This document shows, piece by piece, positions 4,965 to 14,320 of a stretch of DNA of 38,556 nucleotides. Numbering within the stretch: position 1 is the first letter of the stretch; each line of letters opens with the position of its first letter. Made by a program: the position numbers and the translations under genes. Below the pieces are notes generated by a model. The model made no database searches and had not been told where the DNA came from. It saw only the letters and a program-made list of their open reading frames with translations. Source of the DNA: Candidatus Rokubacteria bacterium 13_1_40CM_68_15 (GTDB taxonomy: Bacteria > Methylomirabilota > Methylomirabilia > Rokubacteriales > CSP1-6); NCBI GenBank assembly GCA_001917585.1, contig MNEG01000077.1:1-38556 (forward strand), read 5' to 3'.

Positions 4965-7751
4965 ATGCTTCCATGGAATATGGCCTCAGAGCCCGCTGCC
5001 AGCGGCCCGCCGTCCGATCCGTCAGGCCGCACGCGCGGGCCATTGCGCATCAAGCGGCTTCACGGCTCACGGTCCTTCTATGGAGTCGTGGCCGCGCTCC
5101 TGCTCGTCGTCTTTGTGGTGGCCGCTCTCTTCTTCGACAGGGTCATCCGTGTCGAGGAGCGCGAGTCGCTCGCTCAAAACGATGCCATCGCCCGCAGCGT
5201 CGCGGCGTCGATCGACGCGCGAGAGCAAGGATATCTCAACGTACTGCGCTCCTATGCGGGACGCTTCCGGTTCCGCGAAAGCGTCAAACAGCGGGACCGC
5301 ACGGAGGCGCTGCTCCATCTGCGTCAACTCCATCAGAGTTTCCCGGACCTTGACCGCGTCTTCCTCGCCGATCCCGCCGGGATCGTATGGGCCACCGAGC
5401 CGGAGAGCCCGGAGATTTATGGCCGGAGCTATGCCTTTCGGGACTGGTACCGCGGCGTGAGCCAATCCTGGCAGCCGTACATGTCCGAGGTGTATCAGAC
5501 CGACCTCGGCCACACGTCGGCGGTGGCGCTCGCCATGCCCATCCGCGACGTCGACGGGCCGGTCATCGGCATCATCGTCTCGGTGCAGCGCCTGGACGCG
5601 CTCCGCGCATGGCTGCTGCCGATCCAGATCCCCGGCGGCGACATCTTCGTCGTCGACCGCAAGGGGCAGCTCGTGTATCACCGCACGAGGACCAGCCCCG
5701 AGCACGTGTCCGATTATGTCAACGTTCCGGTGGTTCGGCGTTTGCTCGAGGGTCACGACGGCGTGGCGGAGCTGGAGAACACCGTCGACGGTGAGGTGAA
5801 CCTCTCCGCCTATCGCTGGCTGCCCGCGCTCGGCTGGGGTGTCGTTGTCCACCGCCCCAAGAACGTGGTTCTGCTGCGGACGCGCACCAACCTCCTCGTC
5901 GCAGCGGGAGTCGGCTTCGTCTTGACCGCGACGCTCGCCGGGCTTGGGGGGCTGGCATTTCGAAACGAGCGGCGGGCGACGGCCGCACTGGCCAAGTCCA
6001 CTGAACGTCTCACGATTCTGCACGAGATCGACCGGGCGCTCATCGCGGCGAAGGCGCCGGTGGAGATCACCGAGGCCGTCCTGCCGCGGTTACGGGACAT
6101 GCTCGGGGTCCCGCGGGCCATCGTGAATCTCTTCGACCTGGCCGCCGGCGAAGCAGAGTGGTTGGCCGCCGCGGGGCGTCGCCGCCTGCACCTCGGCCCC
6201 GGCGTTCGCTTTCCGCTGAGACTCATGGGCGACGTGGAGGCGCTGGGACGAGGGGAACTGCAAGTGATCGACACGGCGTCGCTGCCCCGCGACTCCCACA
6301 CCGAGGCCCTCCTTGCCTCGGGCGTCCACACCTACATGGTGGTGCCCATGATCGCCGGAGGCGAGCTCCTCGGGGCCGTGAGCTTCGGCGGGGCCCCGAA
6401 CGACTTCTCTTCCGAGCAGATCAGCATCGCGCAGGAAGTGGCCGCTCAGCTTGCCATCGCGCTCGAGCAGGCCCGGCTTCTCGAGCGCGTGAAGGGTCAG
6501 GCCGAAGAGCTCGAGCAGCGGGTGCAGGAGCGAACGCTCGAGCTGAGCTCCGCCAACGAGCACCTCCAGCGAGAGATCGCGGAGCGCCGGCGGGCCGAAG
6601 AGGACGCCGACCGGGCGAACAGGGCGAAGAGCGAGTTCCTCTCACGGATGAGCCATGAGCTGCGCACGCCGCTCAACGGCATCATCGGCTTCGCGCAGCT
6701 ACTCGAGCTCGAGGCCCAGGGGGCCGAGCAACGCGAGAGCGTCGAAATGATTCTCAAGAGTGGGCGCCACTTGCTCGACCTCATCAACGAAGTTCTCGAC
6801 ATCGCACGAATCGAGGCCGGGAAGCTGGCACTTTCCCTCGAGCCGGTCCTGGTCAGTGAGGTGGTCGCCGCCGCGCTCGACATGCTCCGACTCGAAGCGA
6901 CCACGAAGCGAATCGAGGTCGTCGTGACGGGGCTCGAGGGCTACGTCATGGCTGATCGTCAACGTCTCCAGCAGGTCGTGCTGAACCTCCTGTCCAACGC
7001 CATGAAATACAACCGCGCCGGTGGCGTCGTCCGTGTGTCGTCCGAGGCCGATCCCTCCGGACGGGTTCGGCTCAGCGTCAGCGACACCGGTCGCGGCATC
7101 GCGCCCGAAATGATAGGTCGCTTGTTCACGCCGTTCGACCGGCTCGGCGCCGAGCAGACGACGATCGAAGGCACGGGCCTCGGCCTCGTCCTGTCCCACC
7201 ACCTCGTCGAGGCCATGGGGGGTTCGCTGTCAGCCACGAGCACGATCGGTCAGGGCACAACGTTCACCGTGGAGCTGCGACGCGCCGAGTCCCCGACGGT
7301 GGAGAGCGATCGCCCGAGCAATCGCACAGCGGGTGAGGACGATCACGACGGCATTCGTGGGACGGTGCTCTACATCGAGGACAATCTCTCCAACCTGCGG
7401 CTGCTCGAGCGCATCCTGGCCCGGCGGCCCGGAGTGACCCTGCTCTCGGCCATGCAGGGCTCCCGCGGAATCGAGCTGGCCCGCGACCATCAGCCGGACC
7501 TGATCATTCTGGATCTTCATCTGCCCGATCTTCCCGGCAGCGATGTGCTGGCCAGGCTGTCTACCGATCCGCAGACCAAAAGAATTCCCGTTGTGATCCT
7601 GAGCGCGGACGCCACGCCAGGCCAGATCAAGCGGCTGCTGGAGCAGGGGGCGCGCGAGTACCTCACCAAACCGCTGGACGTCAAACAGGTGCTGGCCGTC
7701 GTGGAAGAGACGCTCGCCAAGGTGGAGGGCGGCTCCTCGAGCGCCTGCTGA
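4965..7751 (+). CDS. Cache-GAF hybrid sensor histidine kinase
   Basis: The product is about 928 residues long. The order is: cytoplasmic N-tail, membrane span (VVAALLLVVFVVAALFF), extracytoplasmic double-Cache sensor (roughly residues 60-310, with SYAFRDWYRG and YMSEVYQTD), second span, GAF domain (about 355-500), coiled coil, and HisKA with the phospho-His in SHELRTPLNGIIGF. An HATPase domain follows (N box NLLSNAMKY, DTGRGI, GTGLGL), then a C-terminal receiver (YIEDN, phosphoacceptor in LIILDLHLP, Lys in YLTKPLD). Cache domains usually sense small metabolites outside the cell. It is divergent from the NtrC-type regulator, so a phosphorelay between them is likely. Several in-frame ATGs exist (4848, 4965, 4980). 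I chose 4965 because of the GGAGG-palindrome-ATG arrangement. Confidence 0.9.
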   Translation: MLPWNMASEPAASGPPSDPSGRTRGPLRIKRLHGSRSFYGVVAALLLVVFVVAALFFDRVIRVEERESLAQNDAIARSVAASIDAREQGYLNVLRSYAGRFRFRESVKQRDRTEALLHLRQLHQSFPDLDRVFLADPAGIVWATEPESPEIYGRSYAFRDWYRGVSQSWQPYMSEVYQTDLGHTSAVALAMPIRDVDGPVIGIIVSVQRLDALRAWLLPIQIPGGDIFVVDRKGQLVYHRTRTSPEHVSDYVNVPVVRRLLEGHDGVAELENTVDGEVNLSAYRWLPALGWGVVVHRPKNVVLLRTRTNLLVAAGVGFVLTATLAGLGGLAFRNERRATAALAKSTERLTILHEIDRALIAAKAPVEITEAVLPRLRDMLGVPRAIVNLFDLAAGEAEWLAAAGRRRLHLGPGVRFPLRLMGDVEALGRGELQVIDTASLPRDSHTEALLASGVHTYMVVPMIAGGELLGAVSFGGAPNDFSSEQISIAQEVAAQLAIALEQARLLERVKGQAEELEQRVQERTLELSSANEHLQREIAERRRAEEDADRANRAKSEFLSRMSHELRTPLNGIIGFAQLLELEAQGAEQRESVEMILKSGRHLLDLINEVLDIARIEAGKLALSLEPVLVSEVVAAALDMLRLEATTKRIEVVVTGLEGYVMADRQRLQQVVLNLLSNAMKYNRAGGVVRVSSEADPSGRVRLSVSDTGRGIAPEMIGRLFTPFDRLGAEQTTIEGTGLGLVLSHHLVEAMGGSLSATSTIGQGTTFTVELRRAESPTVESDRPSNRTAGEDDHDGIRGTVLYIEDNLSNLRLLERILARRPGVTLLSAMQGSRGIELARDHQPDLIILDLHLPDLPGSDVLARLSTDPQTKRIPVVILSADATPGQIKRLLEQGAREYLTKPLDVKQVLAVVEETLAKVEGGSSSAC

Positions 7752-7998
7752 AACAGACGGGCTACCAGGTGGTCCGCAGGTACGCGCTCCCCCTGCGACG
7801 CTCTCGTGAACGACTTCTCCAAGATCGTCCTTCGAAGAGCTTTGCGGATGTCTGCGTGTGTCATAAAGTCCGACCCGCGCTCGGAGCGGACGGACATTCG
7901 AACGAGGGCGATCTGCCGCTCGCGCGCGCGCCAGTCCCGCCCAGACAGCCAGCAGGTCAGCGACGGGCCTGGGGGATGCAGGCGATTCGCACTTTCGC

Positions 7999-8020
7999 TA
8001 AAATATCCGCCTCAGGAGGA
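7999..8020 (+). promoter_or_regulatory. -10 box and Shine-Dalgarno of uvrA
   Basis: TAAAAT (7999-8004) is a plausible -10, and AGGAGGA (8014-8020) lies 8 bases before the ATG at 8029. No good -35 and no LexA-like box is obvious. The rest of 7752-7998 shows no supported gene. Confidence 0.45.
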
Positions 8021-8028
8021 CTGATCGA

Positions 8029-10803
8029 ATGTCGCGGCCCCTGGGGCTCCGCATCGAAGGAGCCCGCCAGAACAACCTGCGCAACATCTCGCTCGAGATT
8101 CCCCACGATCGACTCACGGTGATCACCGGCGTCTCCGGCTCCGGCAAGTCCTCCCTCGCCTTCGACACGCTCTTTGCCGAGGGACAGTGGCGTTACATCG
8201 AGTCGCTCTCGACCTACGCCCGCATGTTTCTCGATCGCGTCGACCGTCCCGACGTCGACCGGATCGAGCAGATCCGCCCCGCCGTCGCCCTCGAGCAGAA
8301 GAACCCCGTTCGCACGGCGCGTTCCACGGTCGGCACCGCTACCGAGGTGTACGACTACCTGCGCCTGCTCTACGCCAAGGTCGGCCGGGTGCACTGCCCG
8401 AGCTGCGGCGGGCCGGCGACGTCGCACTCTCCGGACAGCCTGGTGGAGGCGCTCCTGGCCGAGCACGAGAGCGCGCGGGCGCTGATCGGCTTCCGGCTCC
8501 CGCTGCCAGCCGGCCAGGCCCCGGCCGAGCTGTGGGCGACCCTCACTCGTCGGGGATTCGCGCGCGTCCGCGTGCGCGGCGAAGTGATCGATCTGGCCTC
8601 GGCGCCCCCGCAGCTCGACGGCGCCGGCGAGATCTCGGTCGTCCTCGATCGGGTGGTCCTCGCCGCCGCCCAGCGCCGTCGCATCAGCGAGTCGGTCGAG
8701 ACGGCGCTGCGCGAGGGCAACGGCCGTCTCGAGGTCGAGATCGTGGGCGTCGGTCTCCGCACCTTCGCCGAGGAGCTGCGCTGCCCGACGTGCGCCATCG
8801 CTCTCGAGCGGCCCCAGCCCCTGCTCTTCTCGTTCAACCACCCGCTCGGGGCGTGCCCGGAGTGCAAGGGCTTCGGCAACATCCTCAAGTACGACGAGGC
8901 GCTGGTCGTGCCGGATCCGACGCGGACGCTCGCGGACGGGGCCGTGGAGCCGTGGACGTACCCATCCGGGAAGTGGTACCAGCGGCAGCTCGTGAAGTCG
9001 GCGAGGCGTCTGGGGCTCGATCTCAACACGCCCTACCAGGCGCTCAGCGCAGACCAGCGGCGGCTCGTCTACGACGGCAACGGGAGCTTTCCTGGCATCC
9101 AGGGATTCTTCGAAGAGGTCGAGTCGTATCGCTACAAGCTCCACGTGCGCGTCTTCCTCTCGCGCTATCGCAGCCAGTCGCGCTGCCCGACATGCACGGG
9201 GACTCGGCTGCGGCCGGCGGCGCTGGCGGTGAAGGTGGGCGGCCTCACCATCGCCGATTTCACCGCCCTCACCATCGAGCAGGCGGCGCGCGTCACGGCC
9301 GACTTGCCGCTGACCGCCTGGGAGTTGTCGGTCGCACGCGAGATCCTCAAGCAGCTCACCGCCAAGCTCGCGTTCCTGCTCCGCGTCGGCCTCGGCTATC
9401 TCACGCTCAGTCGGCAGACCCGGACGCTGTCGGGCGGCGAGGCCCAGCGCATCAACCTGGCCAACCAGCTCGGCTCGCAGCTCGTGGGCACACTCTACGT
9501 GCTCGACGAGCCGTCGATCGGCCTGCACGCCCGCGACACGACGCGCCTGACCGATCTCTGCCGGGAGCTCGCCCAGGCCGGCAACACCGTCGTCGTGGTC
9601 GAGCACGACCGTGGCTTCATCGAGGCCGCCGATCACGTCGTCGAGCTGGGCCCCGGCTCCGGCGAGCGCGGCGGTGAGATCGTCTTCAGTGGTCCCCAGA
9701 GCGAATTCGTCAAGGCGACGCACTCGCTGACCGCACGGTACCTGACCGGGCGGGAGACGATCCCGGCGCCGACCATCCGGCGGACGGCGCGTCGTCACTT
9801 CGTGCTCTCCGGGGCCCGACAGCACAACTTGAAGGACGTCACCCTGCGACTGCCGCTGGGCACGTTCACCGTCGTCAGCGGCGTGTCGGGCTCCGGCAAG
9901 TCGACGCTCGTCCACGACACGCTCTACCGTGCGGTGGCCCGCGCGTTCAAGACCGATTTCGCGCCGCCGGGCGAGCACGACCTCATGGTCGGCCTCGAGT
10001 ATCTGAAGGGCGTGCGGCTCATCGATCAGGAGCCGATCGGTCGCACGCCGCGCTCGAACCCGGTGACCTACGTGAAGGCCTTCGACGAGATCCGGAAGAT
10101 CTTCGCCGCGTTGCCGCGGGCGAAGACGCTCGGTCTGTCCGCCGGCGCGTTTTCGTTCAATGTGCCGGGCGGCCGCTGTGAGAAGTGCCAGGGCGACGGC
10201 TTCGAGAAACTCGAGATGTACTTTTTCGAGGATGTGTACGTGACCTGTCAGGAGTGCGAGGGCCGCCGCTACCGGCCGGACGTGCTGGCCGTGAAGTACC
10301 GCGGCCGCACCATCGCGGACGTGCTCGGCATGACGGTGGACGACGCGGTGGACTTCTTCGCCGCGCACACCACACTGGCGCGGCGGCTCCGGGTCCTCGG
10401 CGACGTCGGCCTCGGCTATCTTCGCCTCGGCCAGCCGGCCACCACCCTCTCCGGCGGGGAGGCCCAGCGTCTCAAGATCGCCGCCGAGCTGGGCGCGCGA
10501 GCCACGACGGACATGCTCTACATCCTCGACGAGCCGACCACCGGTCTCCACCTCGATGACGTGAAGAAGCTCCTGGGTGTCCTCAACCGGCTGGTGGACG
10601 CGGGTAACACGGTTCTCGTCGTCGAGCATCACCTCGACGTCGTCAAGGCCGCCGACTGGGTCATCGATCTGGGTCCCGAGGGCGGTGACGAAGGCGGTGA
10701 GGTCGTCGCCGAAGGTCCGCCGGAAGCCGTCGCCCAGACGCCGGGCTCCTACACCGGCAAGTTCCTCGCGGAGCTCCTCCCGAAGCTCAACGGCAAGCGC
10801 TGA
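8029..10803 (+). CDS. uvrA: UvrA excinuclease ABC subunit A
   Basis: The product has 924 residues, close to the usual 940. It carries two ABC ATPase modules: Walker [10 protein letters not shown] near residue 34 and GVSGSGKST near 620, with signatures [20 protein letters not shown] and [17 protein letters not shown]. The zinc-binding Cys pairs are CPTC...CPEC and CEKC...CQEC, plus an extra CPSC near 125. UvrA binds distorted DNA as a dimer and loads UvrB to begin nucleotide excision repair. Some usually constant blocks differ from the E. coli type ([38 protein letters not shown]), so this may be a UvrA-like paralog of a divergent clade. The Shine-Dalgarno is strong. The MFS gene starts one base after the stop. 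Confidence 0.93.
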   Translation: MSRPLGLRIEGARQNNLRNISLEIPHDRLTVITGVSGSGKSSLAFDTLFAEGQWRYIESLSTYARMFLDRVDRPDVDRIEQIRPAVALEQKNPVRTARSTVGTATEVYDYLRLLYAKVGRVHCPSCGGPATSHSPDSLVEALLAEHESARALIGFRLPLPAGQAPAELWATLTRRGFARVRVRGEVIDLASAPPQLDGAGEISVVLDRVVLAAAQRRRISESVETALREGNGRLEVEIVGVGLRTFAEELRCPTCAIALERPQPLLFSFNHPLGACPECKGFGNILKYDEALVVPDPTRTLADGAVEPWTYPSGKWYQRQLVKSARRLGLDLNTPYQALSADQRRLVYDGNGSFPGIQGFFEEVESYRYKLHVRVFLSRYRSQSRCPTCTGTRLRPAALAVKVGGLTIADFTALTIEQAARVTADLPLTAWELSVAREILKQLTAKLAFLLRVGLGYLTLSRQTRTLSGGEAQRINLANQLGSQLVGTLYVLDEPSIGLHARDTTRLTDLCRELAQAGNTVVVVEHDRGFIEAADHVVELGPGSGERGGEIVFSGPQSEFVKATHSLTARYLTGRETIPAPTIRRTARRHFVLSGARQHNLKDVTLRLPLGTFTVVSGVSGSGKSTLVHDTLYRAVARAFKTDFAPPGEHDLMVGLEYLKGVRLIDQEPIGRTPRSNPVTYVKAFDEIRKIFAALPRAKTLGLSAGAFSFNVPGGRCEKCQGDGFEKLEMYFFEDVYVTCQECEGRRYRPDVLAVKYRGRTIADVLGMTVDDAVDFFAAHTTLARRLRVLGDVGLGYLRLGQPATTLSGGEAQRLKIAAELGARATTDMLYILDEPTTGLHLDDVKKLLGVLNRLVDAGNTVLVVEHHLDVVKAADWVIDLGPEGGDEGGEVVAEGPPEAVAQTPGSYTGKFLAELLPKLNGKR

Positions 10804-10804
10804 C

Positions 10805-12097
10805 GTGGCCCGGCCGTTCTATGGCTGGGTCGTCGTCGCCGGCGCCTTCCTGGTCCTCTTCGTCGCCTACGGCACTCAGTACGCGTTCGGCGTGTTCTTC
10901 GCGGCGCTCCTCGACGAGTTCGGCTGGACGCGGGCCAGCCTGGCGGGCGCGTTCTCGTTCTACGCCTTCGCGTACTGCATGTTCGGCTTCCTCGCCGGTC
11001 GCGTGACCGATCGCTGCGGGCCCCGCGTGGTGATCGCCACGGGCGGCGTCTTCCTCGGCGCGGCGCTGACCGGCATGGCGCTGGTGACGCATCTGTGGCA
11101 GCCGTACGTGCTCTACGGACTGGTGGCCGCGATCGGCATGGGGAGCGCGTACGTGCCCTGCAACGCGACCGTGGTGAAGTGGTTCGCGCGTCGGCGCGGA
11201 TTGGCGATCGGCCTGGCTTCGAGTGGCGCCAGCGTGGGGACCTTCGCCTTGCCGCCTCTGGCCCAGCTGCTGATCTCCGCCGTCGGCTGGCGCTGGGCGT
11301 ATGTCGTGTTCGGCGCCGGCGTCCTCATCGTCCTCAACGCCGTCGCGACGTTCATGCGGCGCGATCCGGAAGCGCTCGGCCTTCACCCCGACGGGGACTC
11401 GCCTTCGGACGCGGGCTCACGGACGAGTCTCGCCGGTCGCGAGGCGGCGATCCCACCATCGGGCGAACCCGACGCCTGGCCACTCGCCCGCGTGGCCCGC
11501 ACACCGGCGTTCTGGCTGCTCGGCAGCGCCTTCAGCGCGACGTGGATCCCCGTCTTCATCCCGCTCGTCCACCGCGTGCGATGGAGCCGCGACCTCGGCT
11601 TCTCGCCGCTCGTCGCCGCCTCCGTCATCAGCGCAACCGGCGTGGGCGCCGTGGTCGGACGACTGGTCATGGGCGCGCTGTCCGATCGCATCGGCCGGCG
11701 CACCGTCGTCGCGACGGCCATGGCGCTGCAAGCGATCGCCTTCGCCGCGTTCGCCGTGGTGGTCGGTCTCACCGCGCTCTACGCGATCGCGTTCCTGTTC
11801 GGGTACTCGTACGGCGCGATCTCAACGCTCTTCACCGCCATCATCGGCGATTTCTTCGGCCGCGCCCAGGCCGGCACTCTCGTCGGCGTGCTCTTCGCCA
11901 TCGCCGGCTCGATGGCGGCCTGGGGCCCGCTGCTCGCGGGCGCGCTCTACGACGCGACGGGCACCTACCGGCCGGCGTTCGCGCTGGCCGCCCTGCTCAA
12001 CGTCCTGGCCATCGGGCTGTTGCTCCTCTGCCGGCCGCCGAGGATGGCGGGCGCCGCGGCCGCCCTGGGTCAAGCGGCGTCGGCCCGCGGGCGCTGA
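10805..12097 (+). CDS. MFS transporter, OFA/monocarboxylate-carrier type
   Basis: The product has 430 residues with 12 predicted membrane helices in two halves. It opens with FYGWVVVAGAFLVLFVAYGTQ, then FGVFFAALLDEFGWTRA, typical of the oxalate:formate antiporter/monocarboxylate carrier branch. The loop-2 motif is GRVTDRCGPRVV and its repeat in the second half is GALSDRIGRRTVV. It probably moves small organic anions across the inner membrane. The GTG start at 10805 is one base after the uvrA stop, so it is probably cotranscribed, but no functional link to repair is evident. The frame extends into uvrA, and that part has no transporter homology. Confidence 0.87.
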   Translation: MARPFYGWVVVAGAFLVLFVAYGTQYAFGVFFAALLDEFGWTRASLAGAFSFYAFAYCMFGFLAGRVTDRCGPRVVIATGGVFLGAALTGMALVTHLWQPYVLYGLVAAIGMGSAYVPCNATVVKWFARRRGLAIGLASSGASVGTFALPPLAQLLISAVGWRWAYVVFGAGVLIVLNAVATFMRRDPEALGLHPDGDSPSDAGSRTSLAGREAAIPPSGEPDAWPLARVARTPAFWLLGSAFSATWIPVFIPLVHRVRWSRDLGFSPLVAASVISATGVGAVVGRLVMGALSDRIGRRTVVATAMALQAIAFAAFAVVVGLTALYAIAFLFGYSYGAISTLFTAIIGDFFGRAQAGTLVGVLFAIAGSMAAWGPLLAGALYDATGTYRPAFALAALLNVLAIGLLLLCRPPRMAGAAAALGQAASARGR

Positions 12098-12168
12098 CCG
12101 TGGTGGTGACGAAGTGGTAGCATCCCCAGCGCCCGGGCTGGCGCGTCGCCGGGCCGGGGAGGTCTCAG

Positions 12169-13389
12169 GTGGCAACCAGCTCGCTTCGGGACAAGTACTG
12201 CATCGTGGGCGTCGGCGAGACGGAGTATTCACGGCACTCCGGTCGGACGACGCGGGCGATGGCCGTCGAGGCCGTCCGCAAGGCGATCCTCGACGCCGGC
12301 CTCCGCGCCGCCGACATCGACGGCATGATGAGCTATCAGAACGGGGACTCCACGCCCGCCAACTGGGTCGCGCCCGACCTCGGCATCCGGCTCAACTTCT
12401 ACATGGACGTGCTCGGTGGCGGCTCGTCCACCGAGGCGCTGATCGGTCTCGCCATGGGCGCGATCGAGGCCGGCATGTGCCGGGCGGTGGCCATCTTCCG
12501 GTCGATGAACGGCTACACCGAGTTCCGGATCGGCGGCACCGGCGCCCGCGCCGCCCAGCCGGTGCGCGGGCTCGATCTCGCGCAGGTCCCGTTCGGAATG
12601 CGGAGCGCGGGGCAGAACTTCGCCATGACGTTCATGCGGCACATGTACGAATACGGCACGACGTCCGAGCAGGTGGCTCACGTGAAGGTCGCTCACTCGA
12701 AGCACGCCTCTCAGAACCCGAAGGCGCTGCTAAAGGACCGCGTCACCGTTCAGGACGTCGTCAGCTCACGCTGGATCGTCAAGCCGCTGCACCTTCTCGA
12801 CTGCTGCCTGGAGACCGACAACGCCACCTGCGTGATCGTGACGTCGGCCGAGCGAGCCCGCAATCTCCGTCAGCGCCCGATCTACGTGATGGGCGTGGCC
12901 GGCCGGGTCAGCAAGCCGCGCACGGACTTTCACTGGGCTCACGGCCCGATCAGCCGCGTCGCCGGCTACTACGCCAAGGACATCGTGTTCGGGCAGGCCG
13001 GAATCACGCCCGAGGATGTCGACATCACCGGCTCCTACGACGCGTTCACGTTCACGACGATGCTCCAGCTCGAGGAGTACGGCTTCTGCAAGAAGGGCGA
13101 GGGCGGGGATTATGTGAGCAGCGGGATCATCGAGCTGGGCGGCAAGCGGCCGAACAACACGGCGGGCGGCCACCTCTGCGAGGGCTACACGCACGGCATG
13201 AACATGGTCATCGAAAACGTGCGGCAGCTGCGTGGCACCGCGGACGACTACTGCCCGAAGGCCGCGGACGGCGTCCACACCTACGACTACGGGCCGCGGA
13301 TGTGCCGCCAGGTCAGGGACCCCGAGATCACGATGAACCTCGGTTGGGCCATGCCGCCCACCGGAAGTGCATTGATCCTCAGGCGATAG
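12169..13389 (+). CDS. Thiolase-fold protein (acetyl-CoA acetyltransferase-like, atypical active site)
   Basis: The product has 406 residues. The start is GTG with GGGGAGG six bases upstream. The start YCIVGVGETEYSRHSGRTT and the layout are those of the thiolase/SCP2-like family. The position of the usual nucleophilic Cys reads DVLGGGSSTEA, with no Cys, and the C-terminal GHPxGxxG block is replaced by LCEGYTHGMN. Such proteins usually pair with a zinc-ribbon/OB-fold (DUF35) protein, which is the next gene nine bases downstream. Related pairs carry out acyl-CoA cleavage or condensation such as side-chain retro-aldol steps. The substrate cannot be read from the sequence. Confidence 0.82.
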   Translation: MATSSLRDKYCIVGVGETEYSRHSGRTTRAMAVEAVRKAILDAGLRAADIDGMMSYQNGDSTPANWVAPDLGIRLNFYMDVLGGGSSTEALIGLAMGAIEAGMCRAVAIFRSMNGYTEFRIGGTGARAAQPVRGLDLAQVPFGMRSAGQNFAMTFMRHMYEYGTTSEQVAHVKVAHSKHASQNPKALLKDRVTVQDVVSSRWIVKPLHLLDCCLETDNATCVIVTSAERARNLRQRPIYVMGVAGRVSKPRTDFHWAHGPISRVAGYYAKDIVFGQAGITPEDVDITGSYDAFTFTTMLQLEEYGFCKKGEGGDYVSSGIIELGGKRPNNTAGGHLCEGYTHGMNMVIENVRQLRGTADDYCPKAADGVHTYDYGPRMCRQVRDPEITMNLGWAMPPTGSALILRR

Positions 13390-13397
13390 AAGTCCTG

Positions 13398-13904
13398 ATG
13401 CCTCAGCCGGCGCAATACCGCGGGATGGCGCTCGTCATCCCAGACAACGACAGCGAATGGATCGAGTACTTCCAGCACGCGCGCCAGCACCGTCTGGTCA
13501 TGCGCGCGTGTCCGGCGTGCGGCCTCATGCGCTACCCGCCCTCACCCGCCTGTCCGTGGTGCATGGGGCTCGAGTGGACGTGGCGCGAGGTGAGCGGACG
13601 GGGCACGATTCACTCGTACGAAGTGGTCGCCCATGCCATCCAGCCCGGCTTCAAGGACGCGACGCCGTACGTCGTCGTCCTCGTCGACCTCGACGAGCAG
13701 CGAGCCGTCCCGACGCCCGACGAGTCGCTGCGCATCATCGGAAACCTCGTCAGGCCCGACGGCTCGATGGAGAGCGAGCGCGAAGTCGCGATCGGCAGGC
13801 GCGTGCGTGTGATGTTCCAGGACGTGGTCGACCATCTCGCTCTGCCGCAGTTCACGCTCACCGATGAGCCGCCGGTCGGCCGGGTCTGGCGACTGCCCGA
13901 GTAG
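13398..13904 (+). CDS. Zinc-ribbon/OB-fold (DUF35) acyl-CoA-associated protein
   Basis: The product has 168 residues. A rubredoxin-like zinc ribbon CPACGLMRYPPSPACPWC (about 38-55) is followed by an OB-fold with GRGTIHSYEVVAHAIQPGF. This is the DUF35 layout, the usual obligate partner of thiolase-like proteins such as the one just upstream; together they form a heteromeric complex in which the OB domain helps hold the CoA ester. The ATG at 13398 lies nine bases after the thiolase stop. A second in-frame ATG (MALVIPDN) is a possible alternative. Confidence 0.85.
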   Translation: MPQPAQYRGMALVIPDNDSEWIEYFQHARQHRLVMRACPACGLMRYPPSPACPWCMGLEWTWREVSGRGTIHSYEVVAHAIQPGFKDATPYVVVLVDLDEQRAVPTPDESLRIIGNLVRPDGSMESEREVAIGRRVRVMFQDVVDHLALPQFTLTDEPPVGRVWRLPE

Positions 13905-14002
13905 GAAAAGCGCGCGAAGCAGCTGGCCAGAGCAAGCCCAGCGAGGAACGTGCCCGCGCAGACGACCCGCATTGTCGCGGATCGCGCGATGGGGAGGTGT
14001 CG

Positions 14003-14025
14003 GAGGGGGCCCGGCGGGCCCCCTC
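14003..14025. terminator. GC-rich hairpin between convergent genes
   Basis: GAGGGGGCCC and GGGCCCCCTC pair as a perfect 10-bp stem with a 3-base loop. It sits between the end of the DUF35 gene (13904) and the end of ligA on the other strand (14039). There is no T-run, so a bidirectional terminator is likely but not certain. The rest of 13905-14038 shows nothing else. Confidence 0.55.
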
Positions 14026-14038
14026 TGACGTTCATGTC

Positions 14039-14320
14039 CTAGAAATACTCGAAGGCGCTCCGGTCCATACGCACTCGCAGCTCGGCCATGAAGACGAGGT
14101 AGGGATGGGCACCGGCGGCCACGAGCGCGTCGCGGTCGCCGGCCAGCAGCAGCTTCTGCTCGCGATCGTCGAGCCCGGCCTCCGTCATCGCGCGCGTGGC
14201 GTCCTGCTGAAAGCTCTTGCGGAAGACGGCATCGGACTTCAGGGCGAAGAGGCAGCGGTTCAAACGGTAGGCGGACGCAGGCGGAAAGCGGTAGTGCGCG
14301 TCGCCGTCCACAGTCCTCAC
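14039..14320 (-). CDS. LigA-like small subunit of an extradiol dioxygenase
   Basis: The product has 93 residues. YRLNRCLFALKSDAVFRKSF, AGLDDREQKLLLAGD and LVAAGAHPYLVFMAELRVRM match the all-helical LigA (protocatechuate 4,5-dioxygenase alpha subunit) family. In LigAB this subunit covers the catalytic site of the beta subunit. The GTG start at 14320 overlaps the TGA of the upstream ligB remnant by four bases (GTGA). The ORF is intact even though the catalytic partner next to it is broken, so it may be freshly orphaned or may serve another LigB encoded elsewhere. Confidence 0.8.
   Translation of the reverse strand: MRTVDGDAHYRFPPASAYRLNRCLFALKSDAVFRKSFQQDATRAMTEAGLDDREQKLLLAGDRDALVAAGAHPYLVFMAELRVRMDRSAFEYF

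Noticed and set aside
7752-8028. Possible small genes or a LexA box before uvrA
   Set aside because: Short ORFs there lack ribosome sites and family features, and no convincing LexA palindrome was found.
7957-10632. An 891-residue minus-strand ORF
   Set aside because: Fully antisense to uvrA, with no domain and composition of a mirror frame.
11301-13397. Long 5' extension of the DUF35 protein's frame
   Set aside because: It crosses the MFS and thiolase genes in the wrong frame and is Arg/Ser-rich. The DUF35 homology begins at the ATG at 13398.
13610-14035. Minus-strand ORF with a signal-peptide-like segment (MRVVCAGTFLAGLALAS)
   Set aside because: The rest is antisense to the DUF35 gene and has no recognisable protein character.
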